DNA of 13,819 nt from the NCBI GenBank assembly GCA_018898235.1, contig JAHIJU010000135.1:1-13819 (forward strand). Reading direction: 5' to 3'. A program made the position numbers and the translations under genes. Origin of the DNA: Actinomycetota bacterium (GTDB taxonomy: Bacteria; Actinomycetota; Actinomycetes; Actinomycetales; Cellulomonadaceae). Shown one piece after another: positions 13,813 to 13,819 of this stretch; position 1 is the first letter of the stretch, and every line of letters starts with the position of its first letter. A model generated the notes under the pieces. It did no database searches. It saw only the letters and a list, made by a program, of their open reading frames with translations, and had not been told where the DNA came from.

Positions 13813-13819
13813 GGTCAGC

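Noticed and set aside
1..13819. Mobile elements, phage genes, tRNA or rRNA genes
   Set aside because: No transposase or integrase motifs, no terminal inverted repeats around a gene, and no cloverleaf or rRNA-like sequence was recognised on either strand.

Overview
The window is very GC-rich, has strong G/C bias at third codon positions, and carries GTG starts and 4-base ATGA/GTGA gene overlaps. This points to a high-GC actinobacterium. The lamin-tail/metallophosphoesterase secreted protein and the YtrA-type ABC operon suggest Micrococcales, perhaps a Cellulomonas-like genus, but I cannot fix the genus by eye.

Layout, left to right. (1) 1-2406, minus strand: the first 802 codons of a non-ribosomal peptide synthetase (NRPS) that runs off the left edge. 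It holds an N-terminal condensation domain and most of an adenylation domain whose readable specificity code resembles glycine. Its start is preceded by two tiny, well-signalled upstream ORFs that overlap each other and the NRPS start. (2) 2407-2819: divergent regulatory region. (3) 2820-4184, plus strand: aminopeptidase C / bleomycin hydrolase with an intact Cys-His-Asn triad. (4) 4185-4382: convergent intergenic region with a 20-bp-arm inverted repeat, probably a terminator shared by both genes, and a short direct repeat. (5) 4383-9839, minus strand: a 1818-residue exported protein with two lamin-tail domains, a Thr/Pro-rich linker, Ig-like modules, a calcineurin-like metallophosphoesterase domain, an FN3 domain and two Ig-like repeats. 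A Pho-box-like direct repeat lies just upstream of its likely promoter. (6) 9998-13812, minus strand: a compact five-gene operon, transcribed GntR/YtrA regulator, ABC ATPase, membrane protein, second ABC ATPase, ABC-2 permease.

The five-gene unit resembles regulator-plus-transporter cassettes that respond to cell-envelope stress or peptide antibiotics. The NRPS and bleomycin hydrolase genes are divergent neighbours; whether the hydrolase protects against or trims a peptide made by the NRPS is speculation. The phosphoesterase may be a phosphate-starvation enzyme if the Pho-box reading is right. The most unusual signals are the chain of mini-ORFs leading into the NRPS, the Pho-box candidate before the phosphoesterase, the two lone cysteines flanking its catalytic domain, and the non-canonical signature and Q-loop of the first ABC ATPase. 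No tRNA, rRNA, CRISPR array, insertion sequence or prophage gene was seen.
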